Shown here piece by piece: positions 32,981 through 34,894 of a DNA stretch of 34,894 nt. The position numbers and the translations under genes are program-made. Each line of letters begins with the position of its first letter. The stretch's first letter is position 1. The notes beneath the pieces are model-generated. The model was not told the DNA's origin, made no database searches, and worked only from the letters and a program-made list of their open reading frames with translations. Source of the DNA: Actinomycetota bacterium (GTDB taxonomy: Bacteria > Actinomycetota > Acidimicrobiia > Acidimicrobiales > Acidimicrobilacustridaceae); NCBI GenBank assembly GCA_009705225.1, contig WLCQ01000008.1, forward strand, positions 1 through 34,894, given 5' to 3'.

Positions 32981-34336
32981 TCAGCGCCCCAGCAGGGCAG
33001 CGACGGCCGAGGCGAAGGACTTCGTGTGCCGGTCAACATCCTCAGCGGTGGTGGCCGGGGCCATGAGGGCCATGTTGTGGAACGGAGCCAGAAGGACCCC
33101 GCGATTCATGCACCACAGATGCATGAAAGCGTCGAGTTCGTGGTCCACCGCGGCTGCGGCCTCTCCCCCGTTGCGCGGCGGCGGGCAGAACCAGTACTCG
33201 GCACGACATCCGAGCTGCTGCACATGCCAGGGAAGAGCGGCGTCGGCGATCACCCGTGCGACTCCCTCGGTCCAACGGGTGGCGAGAGCAATCGTGTGCT
33301 CGTAGTCGGCTGCCGTGAGGGTGGTGGCGAGGGTCGCCTGTGCGGCAGCAAGCGAAAGGGCATTGCCGGCGAGCGTTCCCCCCACGCCGCTCACATCGGT
33401 GTCGTCACTGAGGAACATCGCCGTGGCTCGTTCGGCCAACTCCGCCGAAAGCCCCCACGCCGCCATCGGGACCCCACCGGCGATTGGCTTGCCGATGGTG
33501 AGGATGTCCGGTTCGAGCCCGAATGCTGCCGTGTACCCACCGGGGCCGGCGCAGATCGTGTGGGTCTCATCGATGATGAGCAGAGCACCCGCCGCTCGTG
33601 TGCGTGCGGCAAGCGCCTCGAGATACCCCGGGTCCGGCAGCACGATGCCGATATTGGTGAGCGCGGGTTCGGTGAGCACGCAGGCGACATCGCCATGAGC
33701 GAGCGCGGCGTCGAGGGCATCGAGGTCGTTGAACTCGACCACGCGAGTGGTGAGGGCCGGATCAACCGCCGCTCCAGTGCTTCCCGGGCGGGGCACGACT
33801 GCACCATCGGCGTCGAGTACCGCGAAGGTCTCGTCGACAGTGCCGTGGTAGCACCAGTTCATCACGATGACCTTCGACCGGCCGGTGAGTGAACGAGCCA
33901 GTCTCAGCGCGAACCGATTGGCATCGGTGGCGGTGAGAGCGAACTGCCAGGCGGGAAGTCCGAATCGATCAGCCAGCATGGATGCGACATTGCCCGCCGA
34001 AGCACCCGGCAGCATCGTGGTGATGCCACGCGGCGCCTGCTGGGCGAGTGCTTCCACCACCGCGGGCAACCCATGACCCGCCATGGCTCCCGTGTCACCG
34101 AGACAGAGATCCACATACTCGTTGCCGTCGACGTCGACGAAGCGAGCACCGGAGGCCGATTCGACGAACACCGGGAAGGATCCGGGCCAACGACGCATCC
34201 AGTTCATGGGCACGCCGGCCACCAGATGCTTCTGGGCTTCAGCGGCCAGTTGCTGCGAACGCGGATGCAGGTCCACAAATCGCCGCTCCTCGGCGGCGCG
34301 GAGACTGGCGAGCCGATCACGATCAATACCGTTCAT
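32981..34336 (-). CDS. Class III (glutamate-1-semialdehyde type) aminotransferase
   Basis: This 451-residue PLP enzyme has the PLP-aspartate in IIDETHTICAGPGG (Asp257) and the Schiff-base lysine in LTIGKPIAGG (Lys283). The pattern GDTGAMAGHG near 80-89 is in the place of the family's phosphate-binding start. It resembles glutamate-1-semialdehyde aminomutases, but no haem genes are adjacent, and variants with other substrates share these motifs. So I do not name it hemL. The start could be ATG 34336 or GTG 34342. It is divergent from the menC-like gene, with a gap of about 95 bases holding the promoters of both. Confidence 0.8.
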   Translation of the reverse strand: MNGIDRDRLASLRAAEERRFVDLHPRSQQLAAEAQKHLVAGVPMNWMRRWPGSFPVFVESASGARFVDVDGNEYVDLCLGDTGAMAGHGLPAVVEALAQQAPRGITTMLPGASAGNVASMLADRFGLPAWQFALTATDANRFALRLARSLTGRSKVIVMNWCYHGTVDETFAVLDADGAVVPRPGSTGAAVDPALTTRVVEFNDLDALDAALAHGDVACVLTEPALTNIGIVLPDPGYLEALAARTRAAGALLIIDETHTICAGPGGYTAAFGLEPDILTIGKPIAGGVPMAAWGLSAELAERATAMFLSDDTDVSGVGGTLAGNALSLAAAQATLATTLTAADYEHTIALATRWTEGVARVIADAALPWHVQQLGCRAEYWFCPPPRNGGEAAAAVDHELDAFMHLWCMNRGVLLAPFHNMALMAPATTAEDVDRHTKSFASAVAALLGR

Positions 34337-34442
34337 GCCCACACGGTAGAACGACAGAGCTCGCGATCACGTCCTTCGGAACTCAAGTCGGCGCTGTCCC
34401 ATGTCGTGCGCCCGAGCGAGTCGTAGGCTGCTCCCCGTGCGC

Positions 34443-34894
34443 ATGAGCCCGGGGATCGCGACGGTGGAACTGCGCATTGTTGCGCTGCCGCTGATCGAAC
34501 CATTCGTGGCATCACATGGCACCGTGACCACCAGAACAGCGGTAATCGTTCGCGTGATCGGCGACGACTTCGAGGGCTGGGGCGAATGCGCCGCACTGCC
34601 GGAACCGACGTATACGTCCGAGTATGTCGACGGAGCATTTGCCGTGCTACGCGACGAACTGGTGCCCGGGCTTCTGCGAGCTGCGTCCGAGGCGCCCATC
34701 GAAGCAAAAGACGTTCGTCGACTGTTCGCCTTCTACGCCAACCATCCGATGGCCCGAGCGGCGATCGAACTCGCCCTGCTCGATGCCGAATGTGCAGCTG
34801 GAGGTCGATCACTCGCCCGACGATTCACCTCCGTCGACCCCGGGCCGGCGCCGACCGTTCCTGCAGGTGTCGCTATCGGACTCATGGACACCGC
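34443..34894 (+). CDS. menC: o-Succinylbenzoate synthase / enolase-superfamily enzyme, partial (N-terminus)
   Basis: This gene is absent from the ORF track because the window ends inside it. My translation from the ATG at 34443 (or GTG 34437) runs 150 residues to the edge without a stop. GWGECAALPEPTYTSEYVDG and FAVLRDELVPGLL match the N-terminal cap of MenC enzymes of the Bacillus/Amycolatopsis type, which make o-succinylbenzoate in menaquinone synthesis and often also racemise N-succinyl amino acids. The catalytic lysines and metal ligands lie beyond the window. A menaquinone role fits an actinobacterium, but the racemase activity cannot be excluded. Confidence 0.8.
   Translation, partial: MSPGIATVELRIVALPLIEPFVASHGTVTTRTAVIVRVIGDDFEGWGECAALPEPTYTSEYVDGAFAVLRDELVPGLLRAASEAPIEAKDVRRLFAFYANHPMARAAIELALLDAECAAGGRSLARRFTSVDPGPAPTVPAGVAIGLMDT

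Noticed and set aside
32294-33892. 532-residue plus-strand ORF
   Set aside because: It is the shadow of msrA and the aminotransferase gene, with no recognisable domain.

Overview
The window is GC-rich and densely coded, with a 271-residue resuscitation-promoting-factor (Rpf) type protein, GTG starts and many 1-4 base start/stop overlaps. This fits a high-GC actinobacterium. The mix resembles Acidimicrobiia (Ilumatobacter-like), but that placement is a guess from gene content only. I see no rRNA, tRNA, CRISPR array, insertion sequence or phage gene, and no gene-free stretch longer than 300 bases; the longest is about 250 bases upstream of the rpf gene.

Region 1 (112-6380, plus strand) is a compact five-gene operon: a PF14907-type nucleotidyltransferase, a GT4-type glycosyltransferase, a PqqD-like protein, an 818-residue protein that fuses an HPr-kinase-like P-loop domain to two GT2 glycosyltransferase domains, and a protein that looks like a nucleotidyltransferase fold without its catalytic acids. 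The PqqD / HPr-kinase-like / nucleotidyltransferase trio resembles what protein-family curators have called the HPr-rel-A system, whose biochemical role is, to my knowledge, unknown. This is the best candidate for an undescribed system.

Region 2 (6445-16897) is a surface-glycan locus: a GT2 enzyme, a PAPS-dependent sulfotransferase, an ABC-2 polysaccharide exporter (permease plus ATPase with a C-terminal cargo domain), a large GT2/GT-C membrane fusion, and a Ugd-Uxs pair that turns UDP-glucose into UDP-glucuronate and then UDP-xylose. An MTA/SAH-deaminase-like amidohydrolase sits inside it. Together regions 1 and 2 predict a sulfated, uronate- or xylose-containing exported glycan.

Region 3 (16973-23022) holds two nearly identical acyl-CoA dehydrogenase genes in direct orientation (about 88% protein identity by hand alignment). 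Each is preceded at the same distance by a GTTACC-N4-GGTAAC palindrome. Between them lies a tightly coupled plus-strand cassette: a putative HxD...H oxygenase-like protein, a second sulfotransferase and an MFS exporter.

Region 4 (23008-34894) is mostly housekeeping: an MFS transporter, cysS, valS, an MscS channel that overlaps the valS tail, an Fe-type superoxide dismutase, an Rpf-like protein with a CRP-type palindrome upstream, a renalase-like FAD enzyme, msrA, a class III aminotransferase and the start of a menC-like gene cut by the window edge.
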